Source: Chitinophagaceae bacterium
Lineage (GTDB): Bacteria > Bacteroidota > Bacteroidia > Chitinophagales > Chitinophagaceae
Reading direction: 5' to 3'
Length of the DNA stretch: 64,000 nt
NCBI GenBank assembly: GCA_016720585.1
Contig: JADKKH010000001.1
Coordinates: forward strand, 310,001 to 374,000
Under the pieces are notes generated by a model. The model ran no database searches. It worked only from the letters and a program-made list of their open reading frames with translations, and had not been told where the DNA came from. The stretch's first letter is position 1. Each line of letters starts with the position of its first letter. This document shows positions 8,237 to 17,173 of this stretch, piece by piece. Position numbers and translations under genes: made by a program.

Positions 8237-8473
8237 ATGTCAGACATTGCATCAAGAGTTAAAAAGATCATCGTTGACAAACTGGGCGTTGACGAAGCAG
8301 AAGTTACAAACGAAGCTTCTTTTACCAACGACCTGGGAGCCGATTCATTAGATACGGTAGAATTGATCATGGAATTTGAAAAGGAATTCAACATCTCCAT
8401 TCCCGATGAGCAGGCTGAGACCATTACTACGGTTGGTCAGGCTGTATCTTATCTGGAAGAACATGCTAAGTAA
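8237..8473 (+). CDS. acpP: Acyl carrier protein
   Basis: 78 residues, acidic, with the phosphopantetheine-attachment motif GADSLDTVELIM. It carries growing acyl chains as thioesters in cytoplasmic type II fatty acid synthesis. It is followed by a terminator and then fabF, the usual neighbour. It has its own -7 box; the terminator between acpP and fabF probably sets an excess of acpP transcript over fabF. Confidence 0.97.
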   Translation: MSDIASRVKKIIVDKLGVDEAEVTNEASFTNDLGADSLDTVELIMEFEKEFNISIPDEQAETITTVGQAVSYLEEHAK

Positions 8474-8536
8474 TTTATCCCGTCACCGGTTTTTCAGGAA
8501 TATTTTTTTGCCGGTAACCGGGGAATAAAATTAATT

Positions 8537-8574
8537 CCGCCTTCTGACTGTAGTAACAGCGAAGGCGGTTTTTT
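8537..8574 (+). terminator. Terminator between acpP and fabF
   Basis: CCGCCTTC / GAAGGCGG stem around a 16-base loop, followed directly by TTTTTT. It lies 63 bases after the acpP stop. Confidence 0.85.
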
Positions 8575-8607
8575 ATCTATGGTAAATTGTATTTATCTTA
8601 AAGCAAT

Positions 8608-9861
8608 ATGGAGTTAAAACGGGTTGTTGTTACGGGTATGGGTGCCCTCACCCCATTGGGCAATAACGTTCAGGATTACTGGAACGGATTGATCAATGGC
8701 GTGCCCGGTGCTGATATGATAACCTTATTTGATGCAACAAAATTCCGTACCCGGTTTGCCTGTGAAGTAAAAGGTTTTGTTCCTACAGATTTCCTCGATA
8801 AAAAAGAAGCCCGGAAGATTGACCGTTTTACACAATTTGCGCTGGTAGTAAGTGACCAGGCCATGGCCGATGCCGGTTTAAATAAAGACAATATTAATCC
8901 CGACAGGGTGGGTGTTGTATTCGCCAGTGGCATCGGGGGATTGATAACATTTCAGCATGAGGTAACCGATTTCGCCCGCGGTGACGGGACTCCCCGTTTC
9001 AACCCTTTCTTTATTCCAAAAATGATCCTGGATATTGCGGCCGGCCAGATAAGTATGCGGCATAATCTGCGGGGACCCAACTATGCCGTTGTAAGCGCCT
9101 GTGCCAGCAGCACCAATGCCATTATGGACGCATTTAACCTGATCCGCCTGGGTAAATCCGATATCATCGTTGCCGGCGGAAGTGAAGCCGTGATCAGTGA
9201 AGCGGGTGTAGGAGGGTTTAATGCCATGAAGGCCATGAGTGAAAGGAATGATGATCCAAAAAGCGCCAGCCGCCCTTATGACAAAGACCGGGATGGTTTT
9301 GTAATGGGAGAAGCCTGTGGCGTACTGATACTCGAAGAACTGGAACATGCAAAAGCAAGGGGGGCAAAAATTTATTGTGAGATAGCCGGTTGCGGCGCTA
9401 CGGCAGATGCTTATCATATTACAGCGCCACATCCGGAAGGACTGGGTGCCAAGAATGTTATGCTGGCTGCCCTGGATGAAGCCGGTATGCAGCCGGATGA
9501 AATTGATTATATCAACACACATGGCACATCTACACCCATTGGTGATGGGGCTGAAGTAAAAGCCATTACGGCTGTTTTTGGTGAACATGCCTATAAATTA
9601 AATATCAGTGCAACAAAATCTATGACGGGGCATTGTCTCGGGGCGGCTGGTGTGATAGAAGCTATTGCCAGTATCCAGGCGGTAGTTCATGATATTGTAC
9701 CTCCCACGATCAATCATTTTACAGACGATCCCGAATTAGACCCCAAACTCAATTTTACATTTAATAAAGCACAACACCGCACTGTCCGTGCTGCGCTGAG
9801 CAACACCTTTGGTTTTGGCGGGCATAATGCCTGTGTGATCGTTAAAAAGTTCAATAGTTAA
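8608..9861 (+). CDS. fabF: Beta-ketoacyl-ACP synthase II
   Basis: 417 residues, a normal length. It condenses malonyl-ACP with acyl-ACP in fatty acid elongation. The active-site Cys is in SACASSTNAI (residue about 165); the two catalytic His blocks are NTHGTSTPIGD and TGHCLGAAG; the C-terminal NTFGFGGHNA is the usual signature. It follows acpP and precedes rnc, the standard Bacteroidota order. Confidence 0.97.
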   Translation: MELKRVVVTGMGALTPLGNNVQDYWNGLINGVPGADMITLFDATKFRTRFACEVKGFVPTDFLDKKEARKIDRFTQFALVVSDQAMADAGLNKDNINPDRVGVVFASGIGGLITFQHEVTDFARGDGTPRFNPFFIPKMILDIAAGQISMRHNLRGPNYAVVSACASSTNAIMDAFNLIRLGKSDIIVAGGSEAVISEAGVGGFNAMKAMSERNDDPKSASRPYDKDRDGFVMGEACGVLILEELEHAKARGAKIYCEIAGCGATADAYHITAPHPEGLGAKNVMLAALDEAGMQPDEIDYINTHGTSTPIGDGAEVKAITAVFGEHAYKLNISATKSMTGHCLGAAGVIEAIASIQAVVHDIVPPTINHFTDDPELDPKLNFTFNKAQHRTVRAALSNTFGFGGHNACVIVKKFNS

Positions 9862-9978
9862 TTAGTTAACCCAGATTTTGGTGAATTTCCGGATTAAAAA
9901 TCACCACGCAAATAACTAATTAACCCAAACCCTAAACCAAATAAACCTTTTTATACTTTTCTTCGTAGCTTAACGACT

Positions 9979-10728
9979 GTGGATTTTTTTAAATTTTTTT
10001 CAGGCGAACATTCCGGTTTTTCTTTGAAAAAGGAATTGAAGAATATCCTGGGTTTCAAACCCGGCAATATTTCTTTATACAAAACGGCCCTTACCCATCG
10101 TTCGATACGGGAGGGTGCAGATGAAAACAATGAACGGCTGGAGTACCTGGGTGATGCCGTTCTGAGCGCCTTAATTGCGGATTATCTTTTTAAAAGGTAT
10201 CCCTACAAAGAAGAAGGCTTTCTCACAGAAATGCGCAGCAAAATGGTGAATCGCCAGCAGTTGAATGATATTGCTGTCCGCATGGGGTTAAAAAAAGTTA
10301 CACTCTATAACAAGATGGATGGCTCATTAAAAGCAAGCCAGATTTTCGGTAATACGCTGGAAGCGCTGGTGGGCGCCATTTACCTGGATCATGGATACAA
10401 GAAGGCCGCCCGATGGGTGCAGGAATGTATCATCATACCCTATATGTTTATGGATGACCTTGAGAACCTGGAAATAAATCATAAGAATAAACTCTATGGC
10501 TGGGCCAATAAGAACGGGAAGTTACTGGAGTTTGAAACCTTAAATGAAAAACTTGAAAATGGGCGCAGGTTATTTACGGTAGCGGCTATGATTGATGGCC
10601 GCAATATTGCTGAAGGGAAAGCTTACAACAAAAAAGATGCATCGCAGATAGCGGCGCAGGTAGCGGTAGACAAACTGGGTATTGTAAATTCCGATTCGAT
10701 CGGGGAAGAAAAAGAGGAAAGAAAGTAA
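9979..10728 (+). CDS. rnc: Ribonuclease III
   Basis: 249 residues starting at GTG (MDFFKFFSGEHSG). The catalytic signature ERLEYLGDAVLSALI holds the acidic metal ligands; GNTLEALVGAIYLDHG is the second acidic block. A C-terminal double-stranded-RNA-binding domain spans about residues 165-235. It cleaves double-stranded RNA such as rRNA precursors. The stop codon abuts that of mce on the other strand with no gap. Confidence 0.95.
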   Translation: MDFFKFFSGEHSGFSLKKELKNILGFKPGNISLYKTALTHRSIREGADENNERLEYLGDAVLSALIADYLFKRYPYKEEGFLTEMRSKMVNRQQLNDIAVRMGLKKVTLYNKMDGSLKASQIFGNTLEALVGAIYLDHGYKKAARWVQECIIIPYMFMDDLENLEINHKNKLYGWANKNGKLLEFETLNEKLENGRRLFTVAAMIDGRNIAEGKAYNKKDASQIAAQVAVDKLGIVNSDSIGEEKEERK

Positions 10729-10741
10729 TTATTTTCTTTCC
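10716..10741. other. Palindrome at abutting stop codons of rnc and mce
   Basis: A 26-base near-perfect palindrome (one mismatch) centred on TAATTA, in which TAA ends rnc and TTA is the complement of the mce stop. Both proteins therefore end in E-R-K. It may help to separate the two convergent transcripts. Confidence 0.55.
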
Positions 10742-11130
10742 ATACATAATTCTATTAATATTCCGTTGGTCGTTTTTGGATGTAGAAAGCAAACCAACTT
10801 ATTATCGGCCCCGTCTTTTGGCGTTTCATTCAACAGTATAAATCCTTCTTCTTTCAGTCTTTTCATTTCTTTTTCAATATCGGCCACTTCAAAGGCAATA
10901 TGGTGAAGGCCTTCGCCTTTTTTTTCTATAAACCGGGCAATTATCCCCTCCGGGTCGGTGCTTTCCAATAGTTCTATCTTGGTTTCTCCCTGCCGGAAAA
11001 AAGCGGTAGCTACTTTTTCCGATGCTACTATTTCGGTTTTGTAGCAGGGGGTATTCAGTAGTTTTTCAAAAAGTGGTACAGAGCCGGCAAGATCCCTGAC
11101 TGCAATGCCGATATGTTCGATTTTTTGCAT
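10729..11130 (-). CDS. mce: Methylmalonyl-CoA epimerase
   Basis: 133 residues, a vicinal-oxygen-chelate fold. MQKIEHIGIAVRDL carries the first metal His, KIELLES a metal-binding Glu, and GEGLHHIAFEV the next His; GILIELC gives the C-terminal Glu. It interconverts (S)- and (R)-methylmalonyl-CoA in the propionate/succinate route. A B12-binding subunit of methylmalonyl-CoA mutase is encoded 20 kb away in this window. Divergent from iscS. Confidence 0.93.
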   Translation of the reverse strand: MQKIEHIGIAVRDLAGSVPLFEKLLNTPCYKTEIVASEKVATAFFRQGETKIELLESTDPEGIIARFIEKKGEGLHHIAFEVADIEKEMKRLKEEGFILLNETPKDGADNKLVCFLHPKTTNGILIELCMERK

Positions 11131-11186
11131 AAGTATGGCTTTGAAATAAAGGGTTTTCGATTTCGGAAAAATCGTTGATTAGACCG

Positions 11187-11226
11187 AAATTACCCTATTC
11201 CATTAGAACCTTTTAGGGTAATTTTG
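11187..11226 (+). promoter_or_regulatory. iscS promoter with overlapping inverted repeat
   Basis: TAATTTTG (11219-11226) matches the TAnnTTTG -7 box, 34 bases before the iscS ATG. Perfect 10-bp inverted arms AAATTACCCT (11187-11196) and AGGGTAATTT (11215-11224) are separated by 18 bases. The right arm overlaps the -7 box, as expected for a repressor operator. The regulator is unknown. Confidence 0.55.
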
Positions 11227-11260
11227 TGTTTAAGAAACAAAAACAAATAATTCCCGGAAT

Positions 11261-12478
11261 ATGTTGAAATTTCCCATTTACTTAGACCATAATGCCACTA
11301 CCCCCTGTGATCCACGGGTGGTGGAAGCGATGATTCCCTATTTCACCAATAATTTCGGTAATGCAGCCAGCCGTAACCATCCTTTTGGCTGGCAGGCTGA
11401 AGAAGCCGTTGACTATGCCCGCGAACAGGTGGCCAAACTGATTGGCGCCGACCCCAAAGAAATCATTTTTACTTCCGGCGCTACAGAGGCCGACAATCTT
11501 GCCATAAAAGGAGTGTTTGAAATGTATGCCAGCAAAGGCAACCATATCATCACCTGCAATATTGAACACAAAGCTGTGCTGGATACCTGTAAGCATATAG
11601 AAAAAGAAGGCGGTGAGGTTACCTACCTGAAAGTAAAAGATAATGGCCTCGTTGACCTGGCAGAACTGGAAGCAGCCATAAAACCAACTACGATCCTTAT
11701 CGCCATCATGTATGCCAATAATGAAATTGGCACCATCAACCCGATGAAAGAAATAAGCGCCATTGCAAAGAAACATGGCGTGCTGGTGTTTAGTGATGCT
11801 GTACAGGCAGTTGGTAAAATACCGGTGGATGTAAATAAAGATGGCATCGACCTGATGGCTTTCACGGCACATAAAATGTACGGCCCCAAAGGTGTTGGCG
11901 CCTTATATGTCCGCCGCAAAAACCCCAGGGTAAAAGTAACCGCCCAGATGGATGGCGGTGGTCATGAAAGAGGCATGCGGAGCGGCACACTGAATGTACC
12001 GGGTATTGTGGGTTTTGGAAAAGCCTGTGAGATATGCATGAACGAAATGGAAGAAGAAACCAAAAGAGTAAGTAAACTGCGGGATAAGCTTCAAACGGAA
12101 TTACTGAAAGTAGAAGAGTCGTACCTGAATGGCGATAAAGAACATAAGCTGCCACATGTTACCAATATCTCTTTCAAATATGTTGAAGGCGAAGGACTGC
12201 TGATGGGTTTTAATAAGAATATTGCCCTGTCATCAGGTTCAGCCTGTACCTCTGCCTCACTCGAACCGTCCTATGTATTAAAAGCTTTGGGGCTGGGTGA
12301 TGATTTGGCACACAGTTCGCTTCGTTTCGGCTTAGGAAGATTTACTACCGAAGACCAGATTGATTATACCGTGGAGCAGGTGACGGCTACCGTGAACAAG
12401 TTGCGGGAAATGAGTCCGCTTTGGGAAATGTACAAGGAAGGAATTGATATGAACAGTATTGAATGGGCGCATCATTAA
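11261..12478 (+). CDS. iscS: Cysteine desulfurase
   Basis: 405 residues. A PLP enzyme that takes sulfur from cysteine and passes it as a persulfide to IscU. The PLP Lys lies in FTAHKMYGPKG, and the mobile persulfide Cys in SSGSACTSAS (residue about 329), matching IscS (group I) spacing. First gene of an iscS-iscU-iscA run. The C-terminus extends about 10 residues past EMSPLWEMYKEGID, close to E. coli IscS length. Confidence 0.97.
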   Translation: MLKFPIYLDHNATTPCDPRVVEAMIPYFTNNFGNAASRNHPFGWQAEEAVDYAREQVAKLIGADPKEIIFTSGATEADNLAIKGVFEMYASKGNHIITCNIEHKAVLDTCKHIEKEGGEVTYLKVKDNGLVDLAELEAAIKPTTILIAIMYANNEIGTINPMKEISAIAKKHGVLVFSDAVQAVGKIPVDVNKDGIDLMAFTAHKMYGPKGVGALYVRRKNPRVKVTAQMDGGGHERGMRSGTLNVPGIVGFGKACEICMNEMEEETKRVSKLRDKLQTELLKVEESYLNGDKEHKLPHVTNISFKYVEGEGLLMGFNKNIALSSGSACTSASLEPSYVLKALGLGDDLAHSSLRFGLGRFTTEDQIDYTVEQVTATVNKLREMSPLWEMYKEGIDMNSIEWAHH

Positions 12479-12525
12479 GCCCCCAAACCCTCCCGAAAAT
12501 TCGGGACAGGCTCTAAAGGGGGCTT
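12479..12525. repeat. G/C-rich palindromic repeat between iscS and iscU
   Basis: GCCCCC and GGGGGC arms enclose a CCCGAAAATTCGGG palindrome and a CTCTAAAGGGGGC half that resembles, in reverse complement, the element inside ileS at 444-482. It lies directly after the iscS stop and may form an mRNA hairpin that tunes iscU expression. Confidence 0.65.
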
Positions 12526-12566
12526 TTGGAATTTCGTTAAAATTGAAACATATAAATCTTAAGAAA

Positions 12567-12986
12567 ATGTCATACTCAGAAAAAGTAATCGATCACTACC
12601 AGAATCCCAAGAATGTAGGTACCCTGGATAAAAGTAAATCCAATGTTGGAACAGGACTGGTTGGTGCACCCGAGTGCGGCGATGTCATGCGGCTGCAGAT
12701 AGAAGTGGATGAAGCTACCGGTCTCATTAAAGATGCCAAGTTTAAAACCTTTGGCTGTGGTTCTGCTATCGCCTCTTCTTCCCTGGCTACTGAGTGGTTG
12801 AAAGGAAAGTCAATTGACGAGGCTATTGCCATCGATAATATGGCCATCGTGGAAGAATTAAATCTTCCCCCGGTAAAAATCCATTGCTCTGTACTGGCGG
12901 AAGATGCTATCAAAGCAGCCATCAATGATTACCGCCAGAAAAATGGCCAGGAATCGTTGAAATTTAATGAAAGTGTAGTTCATTAA
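12567..12986 (+). CDS. iscU: Fe-S cluster assembly scaffold
   Basis: 139 residues starting at MSYSEKVIDHYQNPKNVG; the open frame upstream runs through the repeat and is not expected to be translated. The three cluster-ligand cysteines are in APECGDVMR, FGCGSAIASSS and IHCSVLAEDAI. It accepts sulfur from IscS and builds 2Fe-2S and 4Fe-4S clusters in the cytoplasm. Its place between iscS and an IscA gene supports the call. Confidence 0.95.
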   Translation: MSYSEKVIDHYQNPKNVGTLDKSKSNVGTGLVGAPECGDVMRLQIEVDEATGLIKDAKFKTFGCGSAIASSSLATEWLKGKSIDEAIAIDNMAIVEELNLPPVKIHCSVLAEDAIKAAINDYRQKNGQESLKFNESVVH

Positions 12987-12989
12987 GAG

Positions 12990-13085
12990 AAGTTACGAGC
13001 TAAGAGTTACGAGTAGCGTTACTTATATGATGAGGGTCTTTCACGAAACGAAACCCGAAACTCGTATCTCGAAATTCAAATCTTT
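12990..13085. repeat. Short word repeats (TTACGAG / CTCGTAT) in iscU-iscA spacer
   Basis: The motif TTACGAG occurs twice (about 12992-13012), with complementary ACTCGTATCTCG near 13058-13072. The spacer can thus fold back on itself. No gene is visible in it. Confidence 0.4.
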
Positions 13086-13089
13086 TTCT

Positions 13090-13443
13090 ATGAGTGTTGA
13101 ATTAGCAAACGCAATATATATCAGCGATACCGCTAAAAAAAAGATTCATCAATTGATGAAAGACGCCGGTGTTGAAAACGATGCATCCTATTTTGTTCGG
13201 GTGGGCGTAGTAGGTGGAGGCTGCTCCGGCCTGAGCTATAAACTGGATTTTGATAATGAAGCAAAACCCATGGACCAGGTCTTTGAAGACAATGGCATCA
13301 AAGTGGTAACCGACCTGAAAAGCTTTTTATACCTGGTGAATACCACCCTTGATTTCTCTGACGGATTAAATGGCAAAGGATTCTACTTCAGCAACCCTAA
13401 TGCCAGCCGAACCTGTGGTTGTGGCGAAAGTTTTGCGGTTTAA
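13090..13443 (+). CDS. iscA: IscA/HesB-family Fe-S carrier
   Basis: 117 residues from MSVELANAIYIS; the extra 21 upstream codons cover repeat DNA. The conserved cysteines are in GGGCSGLSYKL and in the C-terminal CGCGESF. It transfers or stores iron-sulfur clusters. It is the last gene of the isc run; SufA or ErpA could also be meant, as these paralogues cannot be separated by motif alone. Confidence 0.9.
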   Translation: MSVELANAIYISDTAKKKIHQLMKDAGVENDASYFVRVGVVGGGCSGLSYKLDFDNEAKPMDQVFEDNGIKVVTDLKSFLYLVNTTLDFSDGLNGKGFYFSNPNASRTCGCGESFAV

Positions 13444-13580
13444 ATTATTTACACCTAAACTTTAAAAAAGGAACTCCGTTCATGTTTTATGAAGGGTTTT
13501 TTTGTGTAAGAAAAAACAGGTTCAGGTAGGTCAACCTGCATAAACAAAAAGATGTTCCGGTTTTAGGATCCTTTTGATCC

Positions 13581-13630
13581 TTGTGTCTTGATTCTTGTGT
13601 CTTGATTTTTGTGTCTTGATCCTTGTGCCT
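13581..13630. repeat. 14-bp tandem repeat upstream of gldF
   Basis: Three copies of TTGTGTCTTGATTY or TTGTGTCTTGATCC (13581-13594, 13595-13608, 13609-13622) and a decayed fourth (TTGTGCCT). It lies between iscA and gldF, where a gldF promoter would be expected. A TTATTTTG (5 of 6 bases of the -7 consensus) ends 5 bases before the gldF ATG. Confidence 0.85.
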
Positions 13631-13651
13631 TTTATTACTTATTTTGCATTC

Positions 13652-14371
13652 ATGTGGTCCGTTTGTAAAAAAGAACTCCGTCAATTTTTCAGCAGCCTTA
13701 CGGGCTATATCGCTATTATTGTTTTTCTGCTGGTCAATGGATTGGTTTTATTTGTTTTTGATGAGAATATTTTTGATTTTGGCTATGCCACCCTCGACCG
13801 TTTCTTCCAACTGGCTCCCTGGATTTTTTTATTGCTGATACCGGCCATCACCATGCGCAGTTTCGCCGAAGAATTTAAAACCGGTACCTACGAGATATTA
13901 CAGACCCGTCCGCTGAGCCGCTGGCAGATCATTGGCGGTAAATATTCCGGCAGTCTGATTGTAGTTATTATCGCATTACTGCCTACCCTCATTTATATTT
14001 TATCGATCCAGCGTCTTTCCTCCAATGAAGGACTGGATATGGGAGCTACCATGGGTTCTTATATCGGCTTGTGCTTCCTGGCAGCCGTTTTTACGGCCAT
14101 CAGTATTTGTTGCAGCAGTTTTACCAATAATTCCGTAGTGGCATTTATCGCAAGCCTCGTGGGTTGTGCTTTATTGTATTATGGATTTAGCGCCATTAGT
14201 AAAGTCCCGGCATTGGGTAACGGGCCGGATTATTATGTGGAAATGCTGGGCATCGATTTTCATTACCGCAGCATCAGCCGCGGATTGATCGATACCCGGG
14301 ATCTGATCTATTTTATCAGCGTGATATTCCTGTTTTTTGCTATTACCAACCGAAACCTGTTAAAAAGGTAA
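13652..14371 (+). CDS. gldF: Gliding-motility ABC transporter permease GldF
   Basis: 239 residues from MWSVCKKELRQFFSSLTGYI. Six or so hydrophobic segments form an ABC-2-type permease; EEFKTGTYEILQTRPLSRWQIIGGKY is the typical cytoplasmic coupling region. In Flavobacterium GldF acts with GldA (ATPase) and GldG in a transporter needed for gliding. Here gldG follows 1 base after the stop. gldA is not in the window. The family is widespread also in non-gliding Bacteroidota. Confidence 0.92.
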   Translation: MWSVCKKELRQFFSSLTGYIAIIVFLLVNGLVLFVFDENIFDFGYATLDRFFQLAPWIFLLLIPAITMRSFAEEFKTGTYEILQTRPLSRWQIIGGKYSGSLIVVIIALLPTLIYILSIQRLSSNEGLDMGATMGSYIGLCFLAAVFTAISICCSSFTNNSVVAFIASLVGCALLYYGFSAISKVPALGNGPDYYVEMLGIDFHYRSISRGLIDTRDLIYFISVIFLFFAITNRNLLKR

Positions 14372-14372
14372 T

Positions 14373-16131
14373 ATGAAAAAAGGCATTGAAAAAATATTCG
14401 CTTCAAAATTCTGGTGGCTCCTGCTGCTGGTTGTTTTGTTTGCAGTTAATTATCTCGCCTCCGTTTTTCATGCAAGATTTGACTTAACCAAAGAAAAAAG
14501 ATACACGCTTAGTAAAGCCACCAACGACCTGTTGAAGAACCTGGAAGATGATGTGCAGATAGATGTGTTTCTGAAAGGACAGTTTCCGGCAGGGTTTAAA
14601 AAACTGGCCAACAGTGCCAACGAGTTTTTAGGTTTGATGAAAGACCGTAACGGCTCTAAGATTCATTATCGTTTTATTTCACCACAGGATGAGATGCCTG
14701 GCAGACGCGGTAATTTATGGAGATTCATTAATATCATTAGGAGCAGTACCCATTAACCTGACTGTTCAAAAAAAGGCGGGAGAAAGCAGTAATATTATTT
14801 TTCCCGTAGCCGTTATGCATTATAAGGATAAGCAGGCGCTTGTCAATTTATATCCTGGGGCCAGCGGCAGGATCTCGCAGGAAGAGATCAACAGCGCCGA
14901 AACGCTGATGGAATACCAGTTTGCCAGGTCATTGGATAAATTGATACATCCAACGAAACCGGGAATAGCCTATTCGGTTGGTAACGGCGAACCGGTTGAT
15001 GGACGAACCTACGACCTGGTGAAAACACTTGAACAGGATTATGAATTCAGAATATTGAATATCCGGGAGCAGCCACGTATCCCGGATGCAGTGAATGTTC
15101 TGTTGATCGTTAAGCCCACAGTACAATTTACTGAAGAAGAGAAGTTGAAGATCGATCAGTTTGTAATGAACGGCGGAAAACTGCTTTGCTTTATTGATAA
15201 CCTGATCGCGGAGCAGGATAGCCTGACCAATAATAAGACAGAAACAATAGCCTATGACAGGAACCTGAACCTGACAGATCTTTTCTTCAAATATGGACTC
15301 CGGATCAATACGGACCTTGTCATGGATTTACAAAGCGATCTGATTCCTTTTGTTGTAGGTGGCACGATGGAAAATCCGCAATTTGAATTTCTCCGCTGGA
15401 ATTATTTTCCATTACTTTCTCCGGCAAATAATCAGACCGTAAATAAAAATATGGGCTATGTGGCCAGCCGGTTTGCCAATTCAATAGATACTATTCAGGT
15501 GAAGGATGTGAAAAAAACCGCTTTGCTGGTTACTTCTCCCAACTCAAGAATAATAAGTACACCGGCGCTTATCAGTCTGAATGAGAACAAGAACACCCCC
15601 GAGGACGAAAAATTTAAACGCAATGCAATTCCTGTAGCTATGTTACTGGAAGGGAAATTTACTTCTCTTTTCAGGAACAGGATCGCCCAGTCGCAACGGG
15701 ACAGCCTTTCCGCAAATGGTGCGGCATTCAAAGAAACCTCACCTGAGAATAAAATAATTGTGGTTGCAGATGGAGATATATTATTGAATGAATTTATCCC
15801 GGGTACCAGTGCCGAAAATCAACCGGTTCCCATACCAATGGGATGGAATAAATACACGTATTCCGAATACATGAAGCAAACACCAAACGGGAAATATTTT
15901 ATTCCTGTTGCAAACCGGGATTTTCTGAACAATTGTGTGGATGAGCTTATTAATAACCCGGCCATTAGCGAAACAAAAAATAAAGAGATCGTTCTCCGCC
16001 TGCTGGATTCGAAAAAAGTCAATGCTCAGAAAAGCAACTGGCAGTTTATCAATATCGGGCTTCCCATTTTGCTGGTCTTATTTTTTGGATGGATTTACCA
16101 GGCACTGAGAAGGCGGAAATATGCCTCTTGA
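14373..16131 (+). CDS. gldG: GldG, auxiliary component of the gliding ABC transporter; frameshifted
   Basis: The N-terminal part (MKKGIEKIFASKFWWLLLLV, one membrane helix, then DLTKEKRYTLSKAT) is read in one frame up to about 14702. The rest, from DAVIYGDSLISLGAVPINLTVQ to the C-terminal helix INIGLPILLVLFFGW, is in the +1 frame from about 14704. Joined, the product is about 585 residues, the expected GldG length. One extra base or two missing bases near 14700-14706 explain the break. The flanking sequence is intact and shows no other decay, so a sequence error is more likely than a dead gene. Confidence 0.88.
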
Positions 16132-16160
16132 GTGATATTAATCCGCTTGGGTTTCCCGGC

Positions 16161-16168
16161 TATCTTTG
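16161..16168 (+). promoter_or_regulatory. -7 box of the terC-family gene
   Basis: TATCTTTG is a perfect match to TAnnTTTG, 18 bases before the ATG. Confidence 0.6.
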
Positions 16169-16186
16169 CACCTACATTAACTTTCA

Positions 16187-17158
16187 ATGATGACAACCGA
16201 CCAGATCACTTATATAGTCTTTGGTATTGTACTGACACTTGCACTGGTTTTCGACCTGGGTCTTTTAAGTAAGAAGAACCAAAAAGTAACCATACGGCAG
16301 GCCTTGTATCAAACGCTGTTTTGGGTTGCCCTGGCCATGGGTTTCCTGGTTTTCATGTGGATTGAAAAAGGAGAAACCCTGGCATTACAATACCTCAGCG
16401 GCTACCTGATGGAATGGAGCCTGAGCATTGACAATATTTTTATTTTCATCCTGATATTTTCAGCTTTTTCGGTAAAAGAAAAATACTACGGCCGCGTTTT
16501 ATTGATCGGGATCCTGATGGCAATAGTATTCCGGGTGATTTTTATTACCGTTGGCGTGGCCCTGGTAGAACGGTTTAGCTGGATACTCTATATTTTCGGC
16601 GCTTTTCTGCTGTTTACCGGATACAAAATGTTTACAGCCACAGAAGATGAGGAGTTTGATCCCCATGAAAGCAAAATTTACCGTTTCATGAAAAAATTTC
16701 TGCCACTGGTGCCCCATGATGGTAACGGGAAATACCGGATCATCGAAAATGGCAAGCCGGCATATACGACCCTTTTTGTAGTAATAATCATGCTAGCCGC
16801 CATTGACCTCGTTTTTGCGCTGGACTCCATTCCGGCGGTGATGGGTATCTCAAGAGATAAATTGGTTATATATACGTCCAACATATTTGCAGTACTGGGG
16901 CTTCGTTCTTTATTCTTCCTGCTGCGCGGGGCGGTAAGCAAGTTTGATTACCTGCAACAGGGAATTGCGGTTGTACTCGTATTTATCGGATTGAAAATGC
17001 TTGGTGAACATTGGATCAACCAGTGGATAGACAAACAGACCCAGGTATTTATTTCCCTGGGTGTGATCCTGGTTTGTATTGCCGGCTCTATTTTTTATTC
17101 CATTTTTATTCAGAAGAAAGGGGTGCCCGCAGATTTTGGTGATGACAGTCAATTATAA
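16187..17158 (+). CDS. TerC/Alx-family integral membrane protein
   Basis: 323 residues with about nine transmembrane segments. Family hallmarks are the acidic membrane motif MEWSLSIDNIFIFILIFSAF and the repeated AAIDLVFALDSIPAVMGI, whose Asp/Glu residues are thought to bind metal ions. TerC/Alx proteins export Mn2+ or supply metal to exported enzymes. Two adjacent ATG codons (16187 and 16190) are possible starts. It has its own promoter box. Confidence 0.92.
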   Translation: MMTTDQITYIVFGIVLTLALVFDLGLLSKKNQKVTIRQALYQTLFWVALAMGFLVFMWIEKGETLALQYLSGYLMEWSLSIDNIFIFILIFSAFSVKEKYYGRVLLIGILMAIVFRVIFITVGVALVERFSWILYIFGAFLLFTGYKMFTATEDEEFDPHESKIYRFMKKFLPLVPHDGNGKYRIIENGKPAYTTLFVVIIMLAAIDLVFALDSIPAVMGISRDKLVIYTSNIFAVLGLRSLFFLLRGAVSKFDYLQQGIAVVLVFIGLKMLGEHWINQWIDKQTQVFISLGVILVCIAGSIFYSIFIQKKGVPADFGDDSQL

Positions 17159-17173
17159 ATCCAGTTCCGGAAT

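Noticed and set aside
12459..12566. Longer N-terminus of IscU overlapping iscS
   Set aside because: The extension reads through the palindromic repeat; IscU proteins start at the MSYSEKV-type N-terminus.
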